Origin: an uncultured Halieaceae bacterium
GTDB lineage: Bacteria; Pseudomonadota; Gammaproteobacteria; Pseudomonadales; Halieaceae
DNA length: 38,316 nt
NCBI GenBank assembly: GCA_913045375.1
Contig: CAJWQE010000014.1
Location: 1-38,316, forward strand
Reading direction: 5' to 3'
Below are positions 17,008-26,274 of this stretch, in pieces (within the stretch, counting starts at the first letter, position 1; each line of letters starts with the position of its first letter). A model generated the notes under the pieces. The model was given only the letters and a program-made list of their open reading frames with translations. It was not told where the DNA came from and searched no databases. The position numbers and the translations under genes are program-made.

Positions 17008-19077
17008 ATGCGATCATTAGCGCCGCTCACTCGCAACCCAATTGAGGACCTCGTTTTGCAGGAAGTTAATGGCTCAACCGTAACTCGACAGCACGCAGCA
17101 AACGCCATTAGAGCGCTCTCCATGGATGCTGTTCAGAAAGCTAATACAGGACACCCTGGCGCCCCCATGGGGATGGCAGACATCGCTGAAGTCTTGTGGA
17201 CCGGGTATCTGAAATACAATCCCGCTAATCCTGACTGGGCAGACCGGGATCGCTTCGTGCTCTCCAATGGGCACGGCTCTATGCTGATTTATTCGCTGTT
17301 GCACCTCACCGGTTTTGACCTGTCGATAGACGACATCAAAGACTTCCGTCAGTTGCACAGCAAGACGCCCGGACACCCCGAATATGGTTACACCCCGGGT
17401 GTTGAAACCACCACCGGGCCGCTAGGCCAGGGTCTCGCCAATGCCGTTGGTATGGCGGTTGCAGAAAAGCTCATGGCCGCTCGCTTCAACAAAGAAGGTC
17501 ACCGGGTTGTCGATCACCGCACCTGGTGTTTTGTTGGTGACGGCTGCTTGATGGAGGGTATTAGTCATGAGGCCTGTTCACTGGCGGGCACCCTGGGTTT
17601 AGGGAAGCTCAATGTCGTTTATGACGATAACGGGATCTCAATCGATGGAGAAATCGAGGGCTGGTTCACCGATGACACGCCCGCTCGGTTTGAAGCCTAC
17701 GGTTGGCACGTCGTTCGCGACGTTGATGGCCATGATCCGGACGCAGTTGCAGCTGCGTTTGACGAGGCAGTTGGTGAAACGTCACGCCCGTCTCTCATTT
17801 GTTGCAAGACAACGATTGGTAAAGGCAGTCCCAACAAGGAAGGCACAGAGTCCTGTCATGGAGCACCCCTGGGTGCGGACGAAATCGCTCTGACGCGTGA
17901 GGCCCTGGGCTGGGGCCATGACCCGTTTGTCGTGCCTGACGATGTTTATGCGCACTGGGATGCACGTACTTCCGGTGCCGAGGCTGAGGCCGCTTGGCAG
18001 TCGCTGTTTGATGCCTACAAGCGCGATTGTCCTGAGCTCGCCGACGAGTTTCAGCGGCGGATGGCTGGCGAGTTACCAGCAGAATTTTTAACCGGTGTGG
18101 ATGATTTCATCGCACAGTGTGTTGCGAACGAGTCCGATGTTGCATCACGTAAGGCTTCGCAGCAGGCGATTGCAGCAATTGCACCTACATTGCCTGAGCT
18201 ACTGGGTGGCAGCGCTGATTTGGCGGGTTCAAACCTCACATTGTGGCCCGGTGCTACCGGTGCCGATGCATCGGATGCCGAGGGCAACTACATTTATTAC
18301 GGCGTTCGGGAATTCGCCATGGCAGCCATGATGAATGGCATTGCACTGCACGGTGGATTCATTCCCTACGGTGGCACTTTCCTTATCTTCATGGAATACG
18401 CGCGAAATGCGGTTCGCATGGCGGCGCTCATGAAACAGCGCGCTATTTACGTCTTTACCCACGACTCGGTGGGCTTGGGTGAGGACGGTCCAACGCATCA
18501 GCCGGTAGAGCAGTTAACGGCGATGCGATCAACACCCAACCTAGATACCTGGCGCCCCTGCGACACGGTTGAGTCCGCTATTGCATGGAAGCAAGCGATC
18601 CTGCGAAGTGATGGACCTTCAGCCCTGGTATTTTCTCGTCAAACCCTGCCGCATCAGATCGGGGCGGCTGAGCGTGTTTCCGATGTCACGCGCGGTGCTT
18701 ATATCCTCAGAGAGGAGCAAGGTGAGCTCGAGGCAGTCGTCATTGCGACCGGTTCGGAGGTTGCACTTGCGATCGAGGCGGCTGAGAAGCTGTCCGCTGC
18801 AGGTCGCGGCGTTCGCGTAGTGTCTATGCCATGTGCCGAGGTATTCCAGCGACAGGATGTTGAATACCGTGAATCAGTACTGCCCAGCCATCTTCTGGCG
18901 CGAGTCGCCGTTGAGGCCTCTCACCAAGATTGGTGGTACAAGTACGTCGGCCTTGATGGCCGAGTGGTTGGCATGAATTCCTTCGGTGAATCTGCGCCAG
19001 GGCCTGTACTCATGAAGGAGTTTGGTTTCACGGTCGAGAACGTCATCGAAGCAGTTGAGGATGTGATTCTCAGCTAA
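17008..19077 (+). CDS. tkt: Transketolase
   Basis: Transketolase moves two-carbon ketol units between sugar phosphates with thiamine diphosphate, and produces or uses erythrose 4-phosphate. The product has the N-terminal block [21 protein letters not shown], the thiamine diphosphate motif running from GDGCLMEG to YDDNG, the [14 protein letters not shown] pyrimidine-domain signature near residue 490, and a C-terminal domain. From the first ATG it is 689 residues, about 23 longer at the N-terminus than E. coli Tkt. A TTG at 17056 with GAGG nine bases upstream is a possible true start. The stop overlaps the epd ATG by one base (TAATG). Confidence 0.94.
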   Translation: MRSLAPLTRNPIEDLVLQEVNGSTVTRQHAANAIRALSMDAVQKANTGHPGAPMGMADIAEVLWTGYLKYNPANPDWADRDRFVLSNGHGSMLIYSLLHLTGFDLSIDDIKDFRQLHSKTPGHPEYGYTPGVETTTGPLGQGLANAVGMAVAEKLMAARFNKEGHRVVDHRTWCFVGDGCLMEGISHEACSLAGTLGLGKLNVVYDDNGISIDGEIEGWFTDDTPARFEAYGWHVVRDVDGHDPDAVAAAFDEAVGETSRPSLICCKTTIGKGSPNKEGTESCHGAPLGADEIALTREALGWGHDPFVVPDDVYAHWDARTSGAEAEAAWQSLFDAYKRDCPELADEFQRRMAGELPAEFLTGVDDFIAQCVANESDVASRKASQQAIAAIAPTLPELLGGSADLAGSNLTLWPGATGADASDAEGNYIYYGVREFAMAAMMNGIALHGGFIPYGGTFLIFMEYARNAVRMAALMKQRAIYVFTHDSVGLGEDGPTHQPVEQLTAMRSTPNLDTWRPCDTVESAIAWKQAILRSDGPSALVFSRQTLPHQIGAAERVSDVTRGAYILREEQGELEAVVIATGSEVALAIEAAEKLSAAGRGVRVVSMPCAEVFQRQDVEYRESVLPSHLLARVAVEASHQDWWYKYVGLDGRVVGMNSFGESAPGPVLMKEFGFTVENVIEAVEDVILS

Positions 19078-20108
19078 TGACCGCTGTTGGTATCAACGGC
19101 CTTGGACGCATCGGCCGGCTTCTCGCTCGTCGGATGTATGAGCGCGATGACGCGAGGCACGCTCTTGAGCTGGTCATGTGCAATGAGGTTGCAGACGTCG
19201 AAACCGTCGTGCACCTACTCAAATACGATTCCACACACGGGCGGTTCTCCTACCCTGTCGCTTTCGACAAAGTTGGACTGCAAATCGCTGATCGTCCCAC
19301 TCGTTTAAGCCATGAGACTGAGCCATCAAACGTGCTCTGGGGCGATCGTGGAGTCGATATTGTTATTGATTGCACGGGGACTGAGTTCACCCGCGCATCG
19401 GCTTCGGCGCATCTAGGCAACGGGGTCAGTAGGGTACTGCTCTCGCAGCCCGCCAGTATTGATGTCGACAGCACCATTATTTGGGGCCTGAACCACAGCT
19501 TACTGACGCCTGATATGTCCGTTATCTCGGCTGGATCTTGCACCAGTAATGCGTTGATGCCGGTGCTCTCGGTGATTGATAGGGCATTTGGCATTAACGC
19601 AGGTATCGTCACCACGATCCATTCTGCGATGAATGATCAGCCCGTCATTGATGCGTATCACCACACTGATCTAAGGAAGACCAGAGCGGCCTTTAACTCG
19701 GTCATTCCCGTTGAGACGGGCTTGGCGCAGGGGGTTGAGCGTTTCTTTCCTCACCTATCAGGCAAAATTAGTGCTCGTGCACTGCGTGTACCCACGCTCA
19801 ACGTGTCGTCACTCGATGTCGTCCTATCTGTCGATAAGAGCACCTCGGCTCATGAGGTCAACGCGGTAATAAGCGAGTCAAGCGATGATTTTGATGGTGT
19901 GCTAGCAGTTAACACGGAGCCACTGGCGTCCTGTGACTTTCTTGGAGCGGAAGCGTCGAGCATCGTTGATACGACGCAAACACAGGTATCGAACGACCGT
20001 CTGATCAAGCTGATGATTTGGTTTGATAATGAGTGGGCATTCGTTAACCGCATGGTTGATATCGTCCTTCGTCTGTCGGATTTTGTGGCCGAAGAGTCAT
20101 CCAGCTAG
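19077..20108 (+). CDS. epd: D-erythrose-4-phosphate dehydrogenase (GAPDH family)
   Basis: Epd oxidises erythrose 4-phosphate to 4-phosphoerythronate, the first step of the deoxyxylulose-dependent vitamin B6 pathway. The 343-residue product has the NAD-binding INGLGRIGR, the [11 protein letters not shown] stretch, the active-site cysteine Cys155 in SAGSCTSN and His182 in [10 protein letters not shown]. The block [19 protein letters not shown] is characteristic of Epd rather than ordinary GAPDH. Placement between transketolase and pgk-fba supports this. The alternative, a glycolytic GAPDH, is less likely but not excluded by sequence alone. Confidence 0.88.
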   Translation: MTAVGINGLGRIGRLLARRMYERDDARHALELVMCNEVADVETVVHLLKYDSTHGRFSYPVAFDKVGLQIADRPTRLSHETEPSNVLWGDRGVDIVIDCTGTEFTRASASAHLGNGVSRVLLSQPASIDVDSTIIWGLNHSLLTPDMSVISAGSCTSNALMPVLSVIDRAFGINAGIVTTIHSAMNDQPVIDAYHHTDLRKTRAAFNSVIPVETGLAQGVERFFPHLSGKISARALRVPTLNVSSLDVVLSVDKSTSAHEVNAVISESSDDFDGVLAVNTEPLASCDFLGAEASSIVDTTQTQVSNDRLIKLMIWFDNEWAFVNRMVDIVLRLSDFVAEESSS

Positions 20109-20151
20109 CAGACTAAAACGAATTCAAGATATAAACGAAAAGGGGTTAATT

Positions 20152-21306
20152 ATGCTGTCGATGGACCAGCTTTCGCTCGCAGGGAAACGCGTTCTGATTC
20201 GAGAGGATCTCAATGTTCCGCTGCGCGATGGGCGAGTAGCGAATGACGCTCGCTTACGAGCTGCGGTTCCAACGATTGAGGCTGCGGTTGCGGCTGGTGC
20301 AGGCGTTATCCTGATGTCGCATTTGGGTAGGCCCGTTGAAGGTGAGGCCTCCGACGAGTTCTCGCTGTCACCCGTTGCCGATGCGCTGTCTGCGCTGCTG
20401 GGCCTGCCGGTCACGCTCAAGTCCGAGTGGCCGACCGATGCGCCACAGGCAGGTGACGTCTGGCTGCTAGAAAACGTTCGTTTTAATGTCGGCGAGAAGG
20501 CGAACAGCGACGAGTTGGCGAAACGTTACGCGGGTCTTTGCGATGTATTTGTCATGGACGCCTTCGGCACGGCTCACCGCGCGCAAGCATCGACGCACGG
20601 AGTTGCTAAATTTGCTCCTCAAGCCTGCGCTGGCCCGTTGCTAGCGGGAGAGCTTGATGCTCTCAGTCGCGCCCTGAGTGAACCCGCGTCACCGATGGTG
20701 GCCGTTGTTGGGGGCTCGAAAGTGTCGACTAAGCTGGCCGTCCTGGAGCGCCTGTCTGAGCTATGTGACCAGCTACTGGTCGGAGGCGGGATTGCTAACA
20801 CGTTCTTGGCGGCGGCGGGCTATCCAGTGGGCAAGTCGCTCTACGAGCCTGATCTTATTCCGACAGCGCGAGCGTTAATGGCCAAGACGCATATTCCCTT
20901 ACCGATTGATGTTGTGGTCGCAAAGGAGTTTAGCGAGACAGCTGAAGCAACGGTTAAGCTGGCGGCTGACGTCTCAGCGGACGACATGATTTTAGATGTG
21001 GGTCCTCTGTCGCAAGCGCAGATGTCCGACGTCTTGTTGGCTGCTGGGACGATCCTGTGGAACGGTCCCGTGGGCGTCTTTGAGTTTCCTGCCTTTGCCG
21101 AAGGAACTCGGGCATTGGCCTCAGCTGTCGCCAATAGCTCGGCATTCTCGCTGGCGGGAGGGGGCGATACGCTCGCTGCCATCGATGAATTCGATATCGC
21201 GAACCGCGTTTCGTATATTTCGACAGGTGGCGGTGCGTTTTTAGAGTTTGTAGAGGGCAAAGAGCTACCCGCTGTTGCCATCTTGTACGAACATCAGGAT
21301 CAGTGA
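20152..21306 (+). CDS. pgk: Phosphoglycerate kinase
   Basis: Pgk transfers phosphate between 1,3-bisphosphoglycerate and ADP in glycolysis and gluconeogenesis. The 384-residue product has the N-terminal signature [16 protein letters not shown], the LGRP motif in [26 protein letters not shown], the hinge region [15 protein letters not shown], and the ATP-binding [14 protein letters not shown] near the C-terminus. Length matches the family. The start ATG at 20152 has AAGGGG seven to eight bases upstream; a longer frame from 20023 would overlap epd. It follows epd by 43 bases and precedes fba by 21. Confidence 0.97.
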   Translation: MLSMDQLSLAGKRVLIREDLNVPLRDGRVANDARLRAAVPTIEAAVAAGAGVILMSHLGRPVEGEASDEFSLSPVADALSALLGLPVTLKSEWPTDAPQAGDVWLLENVRFNVGEKANSDELAKRYAGLCDVFVMDAFGTAHRAQASTHGVAKFAPQACAGPLLAGELDALSRALSEPASPMVAVVGGSKVSTKLAVLERLSELCDQLLVGGGIANTFLAAAGYPVGKSLYEPDLIPTARALMAKTHIPLPIDVVVAKEFSETAEATVKLAADVSADDMILDVGPLSQAQMSDVLLAAGTILWNGPVGVFEFPAFAEGTRALASAVANSSAFSLAGGGDTLAAIDEFDIANRVSYISTGGGAFLEFVEGKELPAVAILYEHQDQ

Positions 21307-21327
21307 CCAGGGCTAGAGGAACATAAT

Positions 21328-22377
21328 ATGGCACTAATAAGCATGAGGCAGTTACTGGATTACGCTGCGGAGCATCAGTTCGGTGTGCCGGCCTTTAACG
21401 TCAATAATCTCGAGCAAACTCGCGCCATTATGGAGGCTGCTGCTCACTGCGATGCTCCCGTCATCATGCAAGCCAGTGCCGGTGCGCGGAAGTATGCCGG
21501 TGCCCCGTTTCTGCGGGCGATGATGGATGCGGCAGCGACCGAATTTCCGGATGTGCCCATTGTGGTTCACCAGGACCACGGGACGTCTCCCTCTGTTTGT
21601 CAGCGATCCATACAGCTGGGATTTACCTCGGTAATGATGGACGGGTCATTGGGAACTGATGGCAAGACTCCCATGGATTACGACTACAACGCGCAGGTGA
21701 CAGCGCAGGTAGTAGAGATGTCACACGCTTGCGGAGTGTCGGTTGAGGGTGAGCTTGGTTGCCTAGGCTCGTTAGAAACCGGCGAGGCGGGCGAGGAAGA
21801 TGGGGTCGGCGCCGCAGGGAAGTTGACGCACGATCAAATGCTCACTGATCCCGATGAGGCCAAGCAGTTTGTTGCTGATACCGGTGTCGATGCTCTGGCC
21901 ATTGCCTGTGGCACAAGTCACGGTGCCTACAAGTTCACGCGCCCGCCCACTGGGGACATTCTCGCGATCGATCGGATTAAGGCGATTCACGCCAGCATTC
22001 CGGATACGCACTTGGTGATGCATGGCTCGTCTGCGGTGCCGCAGGATTGGCTAGCGATCATTAACGAATACGGAGGCCAAATTCCCGAGACCTATGGCGT
22101 ACCGGTTGAGCAGGTGGTCGAGGGCATTAAGCACGGTGTCCGCAAGGTCAACATCGATACCGATTTACGATTGGCGTCAACGGGGGCGATTCGCCGCTTC
22201 CTTGCAGAGAATCCCGCTGAGTTCGACCCGCGGAAGTACTTCAAGGAGAGTCTCATTGCGATGCGCGATATTTGCATTGCCCGATACGAGGCCTTCGGCT
22301 GTGCCGGGCATGCATCCAGAATAAAGCCGCTGTCCTTGGCTGAAATGCAGGAGCGCTACAACGCGGGGAGTATTTAG
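21328..22377 (+). CDS. fba: Class II fructose-bisphosphate aldolase
   Basis: The enzyme splits or forms fructose 1,6-bisphosphate with a zinc ion. The 349-residue product has the zinc and catalytic stretch VVHQDHGTS (Asp83 and His84), YDYNAQVT, the VSVEGELG glutamate, CGTSHGAYK with a zinc histidine, [10 protein letters not shown], and NIDTDLRLA. The length and the [10 protein letters not shown] loop suggest the Calvin-cycle-like subtype rather than the E. coli FbaA subtype; this is inference from general form. It is the last gene of the tkt-epd-pgk-fba run, with a GAGGAA ribosome binding site before its ATG. Confidence 0.95.
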   Translation: MALISMRQLLDYAAEHQFGVPAFNVNNLEQTRAIMEAAAHCDAPVIMQASAGARKYAGAPFLRAMMDAAATEFPDVPIVVHQDHGTSPSVCQRSIQLGFTSVMMDGSLGTDGKTPMDYDYNAQVTAQVVEMSHACGVSVEGELGCLGSLETGEAGEEDGVGAAGKLTHDQMLTDPDEAKQFVADTGVDALAIACGTSHGAYKFTRPPTGDILAIDRIKAIHASIPDTHLVMHGSSAVPQDWLAIINEYGGQIPETYGVPVEQVVEGIKHGVRKVNIDTDLRLASTGAIRRFLAENPAEFDPRKYFKESLIAMRDICIARYEAFGCAGHASRIKPLSLAEMQERYNAGSI

Positions 22378-22431
22378 CAGCGCGAGGCGGCGCGGCAGTT
22401 AATATTCGCGTAAACTTCGCGTTTTGCCGCT

Positions 22432-23973
22432 ATGCCGCTTGCGATGACAGACCCCTACATCGAGAAAATTCTCAACGCCGACGTGTACGACGTCGCCGCT
22501 CAGACACCGTTGACGCAAGCGCCGACGTTATCCGAGCGGATGGGCTGTGACGTGCGATTAAAGCGGGAGGACCTTCAGCCAATCTTCAGCTTCAAGTGCC
22601 GTGGCGCTTACAACAAAATGGCATCGCTGTCGGATGAGGAGCGTGCCCGCGGTGTGGTTGCCGCCTCTGCGGGTAATCATGCACAGGGTGTCGCCCTCGC
22701 CGCGCAGAAGCTTGGTGTACAGGCCACGATTGTCATGCCCGTCACTACGCCCTCGATAAAAGTTGAGGCAGTCAGGCGACGCGGAGCTCACGTTGTTCTA
22801 CAAGGCGATGCATTCGATCAGGCGTCCGAATTTGCCAATCGTCTGGTCGAGGAGCGAGGCGCCACCTATCTGCACCCTTTTGACGATCCCGCCGTGATTG
22901 CGGGTCAAGGCACCGTGGGTGTTGAGGTTACTGAGCAATCACCTAAACCCGCTGACTATGTATTCATTCCCTGTGGCGGTGGCGGCTTGCTATCGGGCAT
23001 GGCGGTCTTCTTGAAACATACTTGGCCGGATGTGAAGGTGATCGGCGTGGAGCCTGCTGATGCTGCCTGCGCACTGGCGGCAAGGCGAGCCGGTGAGAGA
23101 GTCACTTTGTCGGAGGTCGGCTTGTTCGCTGATGGCTGTGCGGTTGCGCGTGTGGGTCAGGAGACGCATCGCGTCATCGAGCAATACGTCGATGACATCA
23201 TCACGGCTACTACAGATGAAATGTGTGCGGCAGTGAAGGATATATTTGACGATACGCGCGCTATTGCTGAGCCCGCTGGCGCCCTCGCCATTGCCGGCAT
23301 GAAGACCTACCTGTCGGAACACAACGTAACCGGAGCATCGGTGGTGGCGGTGCTAAGCGGTGCAAATACCAACTTTGATCGCTTGAGATACATCTCGGAA
23401 CGCACGGATATTGGTGAGCGCCGCGAAGCGATTCTCAGCGTGACGATTCCCGAAGTACCGGGGGCCTTTAAGGCATTCTGTGGCACGGTCGGTAAACGCA
23501 ACATCACGGAGTTTAACTACCGTGGTACTGATGAGCAGACGGCCCGGGTGTTTGTCGGTCTGACGGTCGCGCCACAGAGCGATGATGTAGAGGATTTAGT
23601 ACGTAAGCTGGAGAGTCAGGGCTATAGCGCGGTCGACTTAACCGACAATGAAATGGCCAAGTTACATGTCAGGCATATGATCGGTGGTAAAATGACGCTC
23701 AGTGAGAGCGAGGAGCGAGTTTTTCGCGTTGAGTTCCCTGAACGGCCCGGCGCCCTGATGAAGTTCCTCGATGCCCTGGGATCGGACTTCAATATCTCCA
23801 TGTTCCACTATCGTAACCACGGCGCGGCCTATGGTCGGATCCTGGTCGGTTTCACTGATCGCGAGCACGATCGCTCCAAACTCACTTCTAGGCTCGATCA
23901 GGTTGGCTTCCGCTATTGGGAAGAAACGGAAAATCCGGCCTACCAAGCCTATTTAAAGCCACTTGCTTTGTGA
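22432..23973 (+). CDS. ilvA: Threonine ammonia-lyase, biosynthetic (threonine deaminase)
   Basis: IlvA converts threonine to 2-oxobutanoate with pyridoxal phosphate, the first step of isoleucine synthesis. The 513-residue product has the PLP lysine Lys55 in FSFKCRGAYNKM, SAGNHAQGVA, the phosphate-binding loop CGGGGLLSG, and two C-terminal ACT-like regulatory domains (about 330-415 and 425-510) that normally bind isoleucine and valine. Length is like the E. coli enzyme. The start may be 22432 or the in-frame ATG at 22444; neither has a clear ribosome binding site. It ends convergently with ygfA, with about 290 bases between. Confidence 0.95.
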   Translation: MPLAMTDPYIEKILNADVYDVAAQTPLTQAPTLSERMGCDVRLKREDLQPIFSFKCRGAYNKMASLSDEERARGVVAASAGNHAQGVALAAQKLGVQATIVMPVTTPSIKVEAVRRRGAHVVLQGDAFDQASEFANRLVEERGATYLHPFDDPAVIAGQGTVGVEVTEQSPKPADYVFIPCGGGGLLSGMAVFLKHTWPDVKVIGVEPADAACALAARRAGERVTLSEVGLFADGCAVARVGQETHRVIEQYVDDIITATTDEMCAAVKDIFDDTRAIAEPAGALAIAGMKTYLSEHNVTGASVVAVLSGANTNFDRLRYISERTDIGERREAILSVTIPEVPGAFKAFCGTVGKRNITEFNYRGTDEQTARVFVGLTVAPQSDDVEDLVRKLESQGYSAVDLTDNEMAKLHVRHMIGGKMTLSESEERVFRVEFPERPGALMKFLDALGSDFNISMFHYRNHGAAYGRILVGFTDREHDRSKLTSRLDQVGFRYWEETENPAYQAYLKPLAL

Positions 23974-24084
23974 CAAATTACCACTATCATGTGTCGAGCT
24001 CGCAGGGACAAGCGAGCACTTGGAGATAGTAAAAGCTGTCAATAAGAAAGCAGTACGAAGAACCAGAAAAGCAGTGGGGAAGTT

Positions 24085-24225
24085 GTGGGGAAAAGAAAGC
24101 CGGGGTTGTTTAGCGTCCTTTTGCTCGGTTTTGTTGTGGTCATTACAGCCAGCGCGCTAACCGCAAGAGAGCAGGACTCGACAAGTACCAACCTCAGTCA
24201 GTCGTGGCAGCAGGATTTAGATTAG
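24085..24225 (+). CDS. Possible small exported peptide (46 residues), hypothetical
   Basis: In the 291-base space between ilvA and ygfA, a GTG frame gives 46 residues. It has a basic start (MGKRKPG), a hydrophobic core (LFSVLLLGFVVVITASALTA) with an ALTA-type cleavage site, and a short polar tail ending in SWQQDLD. This is a standard signal-peptide layout. A GGGGA stretch lies four bases before the GTG, rather close for a ribosome binding site. I recognise no family. The rest of the gap (23974-24084 and 24226-24264) shows nothing I can name. It may be a small secreted peptide, the remnant of a larger gene, or chance. Confidence 0.3.
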   Translation: MGKRKPGLFSVLLLGFVVVITASALTAREQDSTSTNLSQSWQQDLD

Positions 24226-24264
24226 TCACTCGGCCGTCATCGCAGTACTTACGTTTTGGATAAG

Positions 24265-24822
24265 TCAGAACTGAATCAGCCTCTCTTCGCTGAGGAACCC
24301 GTTCATGGGTATGTCGTAAGAATCGAAGGGAACGTGGTCCACTAACTGGCACTGAAACCCAATGCCCAGTTTGTATCCCGTTGCATCTGCCAGCGCCCTG
24401 TCATAGTAGCCCTTTCCAAACCCCAACCGATTTCCCTGTCGATCACAGGCTGCCAGTGGGACCAGAAACAGATCGATTGCACTTGGCGATACGAGGTCTG
24501 CAGCCTCGGTCGGCTGCTGCGCGCCGCCAAAGCCCGTCTCAAACGTATCGCTCGATGTGACTCGATGAAAACTCAACTCGAAGTTTGGTAGTGTCCGAGG
24601 GGCGACAAAGCATTTGGATAGATGCTCTAACCGCAACAATCGGGACAGATCTACCTCCGACGTAAGTGGCAAGTAGGTTGCGATTGTCATCGCGTCCTTG
24701 AAGAGACTTAGTTGGATCAGGGAGTCAACGATTGCCTGACTCTTCTGTTTTCGAGACTCAGTGGACAGTGCCCTACGCTTACCAAGCACATCGTTGCGAA
24801 CTGCTAGTTTGACGTCTGGCAT
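24265..24822 (-). CDS. ygfA: 5-formyltetrahydrofolate cyclo-ligase family protein
   Basis: The enzyme converts 5-formyltetrahydrofolate to 5,10-methenyltetrahydrofolate with ATP. The 185-residue product has the N-terminal basic block GKRRALSTESRKQKS, the middle stretch YLPLTSEVDLSRLL, and the family signature LGFGKGYYDRAL near residue 135. Length is typical. It lies just downstream of the 6S RNA gene on the same strand, the conserved gammaproteobacterial zapA-ssrS-ygfA order in which ssrS and ygfA are transcribed together in E. coli. No separate promoter is visible between them. Confidence 0.94.
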   Translation of the reverse strand: MPDVKLAVRNDVLGKRRALSTESRKQKSQAIVDSLIQLSLFKDAMTIATYLPLTSEVDLSRLLRLEHLSKCFVAPRTLPNFELSFHRVTSSDTFETGFGGAQQPTEAADLVSPSAIDLFLVPLAACDRQGNRLGFGKGYYDRALADATGYKLGIGFQCQLVDHVPFDSYDIPMNGFLSEERLIQF

Positions 24823-24842
24823 GGCAGCAATAGCTCAAAGAT

Positions 24843-25027
24843 GGAGTCTGACCCAGAGTACCGCCGACGGTGTCGCCCTTGAACCGTAGCGGTTCAAGGT
24901 GGTGATCCCCATTCTGCATCAGGCGTCCCGGTCGCGCCGGGCTTGCACAACAGCCAGAAGTGGACATCTCCGGGTGGTGCTTTATCGGCTCGAGGACTGA
25001 CGGTCTAGCAAATACACCAGGTCAGAG
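24843..25027 (-). ncRNA. ssrS: 6S RNA
   Basis: 6S RNA binds sigma-70 RNA polymerase by mimicking an open promoter. Read on the minus strand, this segment of about 185 bases has the conserved 5' block CAGTCCTCGAGCCGATA and the 3' block CCTTGAACC-GCTAC-GGTTCAAGG, which forms a perfect 9-bp hairpin as in E. coli. It is followed by CGGCGGTACTCTGGGTCAG. The ends pair (CTGACC near 25025 with GGTCAG near 24848) to close the long rod. Position between zapA and ygfA is diagnostic. Exact ends are estimated from the closing stem and from the -10 box at 25031-25036. Confidence 0.92.
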
Positions 25028-25030
25028 TGG

Positions 25031-25036
25031 ATTATA
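25031..25036 (-). promoter_or_regulatory. -10 box of the 6S RNA promoter
   Basis: On the minus strand a perfect TATAAT lies five to ten bases before the estimated 5' end of 6S RNA, between the zapA stop and the RNA. The -35 region is weak (TTAATA with 18-base spacing is the best I see), so activity may depend on other factors. Confidence 0.6.
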
Positions 25037-25056
25037 GCCGACTCTTGCAAGGGGTA

Positions 25057-25365
25057 TTAAGAAATTTCGAACTGACGCAGTTGGAATAGTGCTTCGTCTA
25101 TCCGGCTGGTGATGCCTTTAATCGCCTCTTCCTGCGAATCGTCTAGCTGCTCGCCTGACTTCAGGGAAAGCACCTGATGGCTCAGGTTCAGCGCGGCCAT
25201 GATGGCTACCCGCTCCAAGCCAATGACTTTGCCCGTCGATCGAATAGCACGCATTTGATCATCAAGATCACGTGCCGCTTGCCGAAGCTCTTCCTCTTGC
25301 TCAGGTTCGCAAGCCACTTGGTAGCTTTTATCCAGAATGTCGATCGTGACTGTGTGTTGCCGCAT
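25057..25365 (-). CDS. zapA: Cell division protein ZapA
   Basis: ZapA binds FtsZ and bundles its filaments at the division ring. The 102-residue product has the N-terminal globular part (TVTIDILDKSYQVACEPEQEE) followed by RQAARDLDDQMRAIRSTGKVIG, then VAIMAALNLSHQ and a C-terminal coiled coil. Length and layout are typical. Its ATG overlaps the stop of the upstream small coiled-coil gene by one base (TAATG), and the 6S RNA gene follows directly. Confidence 0.94.
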   Translation of the reverse strand: MRQHTVTIDILDKSYQVACEPEQEEELRQAARDLDDQMRAIRSTGKVIGLERVAIMAALNLSHQVLSLKSGEQLDDSQEEAIKGITSRIDEALFQLRQFEIS

Positions 25366-25574
25366 TACTGACTGTTCTCCAGCGAGCTTAGCCGATTGAT
25401 CGAGCGATCGATGTAGTCGCCGGCTAGCCGATGCCGCTCCAAAAGATCTCTTTTTTCGTGCTGCAGGTCAGCGAGGCGTTTTTTCAGCGCTTGATTCTCG
25501 AGTTTTAGCTCGGTGCTGAGCTCGATAAGGTCGTTCACTTTTGTTTCCAGTGTTTTTACAAGCTTATCTGACAC
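25365..25574 (-). CDS. Small coiled-coil protein, TIGR02449/ZapB-like
   Basis: A 69-residue protein that is almost one continuous coiled coil, with heptad-like leucines in LVKTLETKVNDLIELSTEL and LENQALKKRLADLQHEKRD, ending RSINRLSSLENSQ. It matches the TIGR02449 family found next to zapA; a role in division like ZapB is plausible but unproven. I choose the GTG at 25574. The promoter upstream would start transcription near 25599, after the alternative ATG at 25634, and GAAGGG precedes the GTG. It is translationally linked to zapA. Confidence 0.82.
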   Translation of the reverse strand: MSDKLVKTLETKVNDLIELSTELKLENQALKKRLADLQHEKRDLLERHRLAGDYIDRSINRLSSLENSQ

Positions 25575-25605
25575 GTGGATTGCACCCTTCTCGCGATTCG
25601 GCTTC

Positions 25606-25634
25606 ACTATAGGTAAGCGACCCATACGGGTCAA
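25606..25634 (-). promoter_or_regulatory. Promoter of the zapB-like-zapA operon
   Basis: On the minus strand TTGACC (25634-25629) and TATAGT (25611-25606) are spaced by exactly 17 bases, a good sigma-70 promoter. Transcription should start near 25599, about 25 bases before the GTG at 25574. It lies in the divergent space shared with ygfB. Confidence 0.6.
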
Positions 25635-25689
25635 TCAAAGACAGACCACCTTGCCCCAAATGACGGGGTACTCAACGAATGGAAACTCT

Positions 25690-26274
25690 ATGCTGGATTT
25701 ACTGGGCGCCTTTGAGGATATGCCTGAATGGGACGAAATCGCCGATCAGCTATTCAATGCGGGTCAAACACTGAACCCATCAGAGCTTCATGGGGTTTTG
25801 GTAGGCCTTATGGGCGCGGGATTTAACCCAGATGACAAGCATCATCTGGAACAGACGTTAGCCTCTGTTGAAAAAGCGGTAGGCGTCCAATTACAGGGCG
25901 AACTGGTGGACATTGTCTCTCGTCTGAATCTTGCTACCTTATCGGCCATTGTCGACACGGATTACGCGTTTCGTGTTCTGCTGCCTGATGACGACGATCC
26001 CATCGAGCAGCGCCTCCGTTCGTTCTCCAACTGGGTTACCGGTTTCATATCAGGTTTCACCGAGGGCATGACCGTGCAAAAAGCTGCGGGCCTCGCCATT
26101 GAGCCGGAAGTCGCTGATGTGCTGAAGGACTTTGCAGCGATTGCACAGGTAGACACCGATCAAATGGAGACAGAGGAAGCAGAGCGGCAGCTTGAAGAGT
26201 TGGTAGACTATGTTCGTCTGGCCGCGGTAAGTATTGTGCAAGACGCGATTAACCAGAGGGAATCTCAATCGTGA
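25690..26274 (+). CDS. ygfB: YgfB/YecA (UPF0149) family protein
   Basis: A 194-residue acidic, mostly helical protein of the UPF0149 family, with the characteristic LHGVLVGLMGAGF near residue 35, FSNWVTGFISGF near residue 120, and the C-terminal ELVDYVRLAAVSIVQDAI helix. Its molecular role is not firmly known; a P. aeruginosa homologue affects beta-lactam tolerance. The start MLDLLG at 25690 follows GGAAA; longer frames reach back across the divergent promoter. Its stop overlaps the pepP GTG by four bases, the conserved ygfB-pepP-ubiH-ubiI operon. Confidence 0.92.
   Translation: MLDLLGAFEDMPEWDEIADQLFNAGQTLNPSELHGVLVGLMGAGFNPDDKHHLEQTLASVEKAVGVQLQGELVDIVSRLNLATLSAIVDTDYAFRVLLPDDDDPIEQRLRSFSNWVTGFISGFTEGMTVQKAAGLAIEPEVADVLKDFAAIAQVDTDQMETEEAERQLEELVDYVRLAAVSIVQDAINQRESQS

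Noticed and set aside
19077..20108. Ordinary glycolytic GAPDH instead of Epd
   Set aside because: The block [19 protein letters not shown] and the tkt-epd-pgk-fba order favour Epd, although sequence alone does not fully exclude GAPDH.
22378..22431. Attenuator or terminator between fba and ilvA (GCGGCA/TGCCGC and CGCG repeats)
   Set aside because: The arms are only 4-6 bp with a long loop, and no leader peptide is visible.
23963..24160. 65-residue plus-strand frame overlapping the end of ilvA
   Set aside because: It starts inside ilvA, is rich in Lys and Arg without a domain pattern, and has no ribosome binding site; the signal-peptide frame in the same gap is more convincing.
24779..24967. 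62-residue minus-strand frame across the 6S RNA
   Set aside because: The bases are explained by the 6S RNA structure, and the frame runs into ygfA in another frame.
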